A DNA stretch of 64,000 nt from Treponema sp. OMZ 790 (GTDB lineage Bacteria > Spirochaetota > Spirochaetia > Treponematales > Treponemataceae): NCBI RefSeq assembly GCF_024181285.1, contig NZ_CP051201.1, positions 1,302,001-1,366,000 of the forward strand. The letters run 5' to 3'. The notes below the pieces were generated by a model, which was given only the letters and a program-made list of their open reading frames with translations, did no database searches and was not told where the DNA came from. Below, in pieces: positions 63,769-64,000 of the stretch (the first letter of the stretch is position 1; each line of letters opens with the position of its first letter). Position numbers and translations under genes: made by a program.

Positions 63769-64000
63769 TCTTCCCCCCTTTCTCTCAAGTTAATATTCGG
63801 CGACTCTTTTGTGACGGAAAAATAAATCCATATTATAAGACCAAGGAGTATAAAAGCTCCGGCTGTAGTTCCCAAAAAACGGAATGCAGGGTGAGCCGAA
63901 AAATAAGGCAGATGAAGGGATAAAAAACCCGATGATACGGGAAACGAAATTGAACCGAAAGCAAAAAACTCCCTCAAAGCCGATAAAACCAAAATTAGAG
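63765..64000 (-). CDS. rnfE: RnfE-like subunit, C-terminal part, cut by the window edge
   Basis: Only the last 78 codons are visible, open to the right edge. The pattern LSALREFFAFGSISF is the C-terminal hallmark of RnfE (SxLREFLGxG), followed by a GTTAGAFILLGLIIWIYF final membrane helix. Its 3' end overlaps the rnfA-like start by 4 nt. This indicates an Rnf complex operon continuing to the right. The rest of the gene is outside the window. Confidence 0.75.
   Translation of the reverse strand, partial: LILVLSALREFFAFGSISFPVSSGFLSLHLPYFSAHPAFRFLGTTAGAFILLGLIIWIYFSVTKESPNINLRERGEE

Noticed and set aside
63774..63779. Short G/C run before rnfA as a phase tract
   Set aside because: Six bases and positioned as the ribosome site; too short and not in a coding frame.

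Overview
The window is from an oral spirochaete, most likely Treponema denticola or a very close relative. The grounds are AT-rich DNA, a tandem pair of periplasmic-flagella FlaA sheath genes, a phosphonate cluster with the PepM and PntC-PhnW fusions I remember from T. denticola, a FapA/DUF342 protein, a ComFB protein and a treponemal-style Rnf end. No tRNA, rRNA, insertion sequence or CRISPR array was seen. No gene-free stretch exceeds 300 bases; the largest are 41430-41697 (two hairpins) and 46036-46242 (divergent promoters).

Region 1, bases 1-34.1 kb, minus strand: a large surface-glycan accessory locus with most genes overlapping by 4 nt or separated by a few bases. In transcription order it has an ABC-2 exporter (Wzm, Wzt) split by an AbiEii-type toxin-antitoxin pair; pseudaminic-acid genes (pseB, pseC, an aldo/keto reductase, pseF, a class III aminotransferase); a decoration block (half-size FemAB-like protein, aminopeptidase-fold protein, AAC(3)-like acetyltransferase, VOC protein, FkbH, TylF-type methyltransferase, acyl carrier protein, GNAT, WbqC and two formyltransferases); a DUF488/DUF488/dual-OB-like cassette; pseI; a TupA-like ATP-grasp protein; glycosyltransferases; ugd; an FdtA/FdtB/FemAB amino-sugar block; and further glycosyltransferases.

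The decoration block carries three poly-G tracts (12, 7 and 9 G). Each lies inside or at the end of a reading frame, and one-base changes switch or alter the product. A fourth repeat, a 5-bp unit, splits a sulfotransferase-like gene. Together they look like a contingency module that diversifies an acylated nonulosonate glycan.

Region 2, 35.0-41.4 kb, minus strand: an AAA/DUF4143 ATPase with a palindrome and consensus promoter just upstream of it and of wzm; the 2-aminoethylphosphonate pathway (PepM, Ppd and a PntC-PhnW fusion that makes and activates AEP); and a HepT/MntA toxin-antitoxin pair. AEP and nonulosonate chemistry adjoin the exporter, which suggests one surface polymer.

Region 3, 41.7-64 kb, housekeeping and envelope genes: a CPA2 antiporter with CBS domains, a small gene and a PD-(D/E)XK-like gene, two flaA genes, an HD phosphohydrolase, ComFB, purQ, an SH3 lipoprotein, an ABC-F ATPase, a second DUF4143 ATPase, DedA, nadE, lgt, FapA, a MinD/FlhG-like ATPase, a GH57-like protein and rnfA/rnfE. 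Several promoters place the predicted transcript start within a few bases of the ATG, suggesting leaderless mRNAs.
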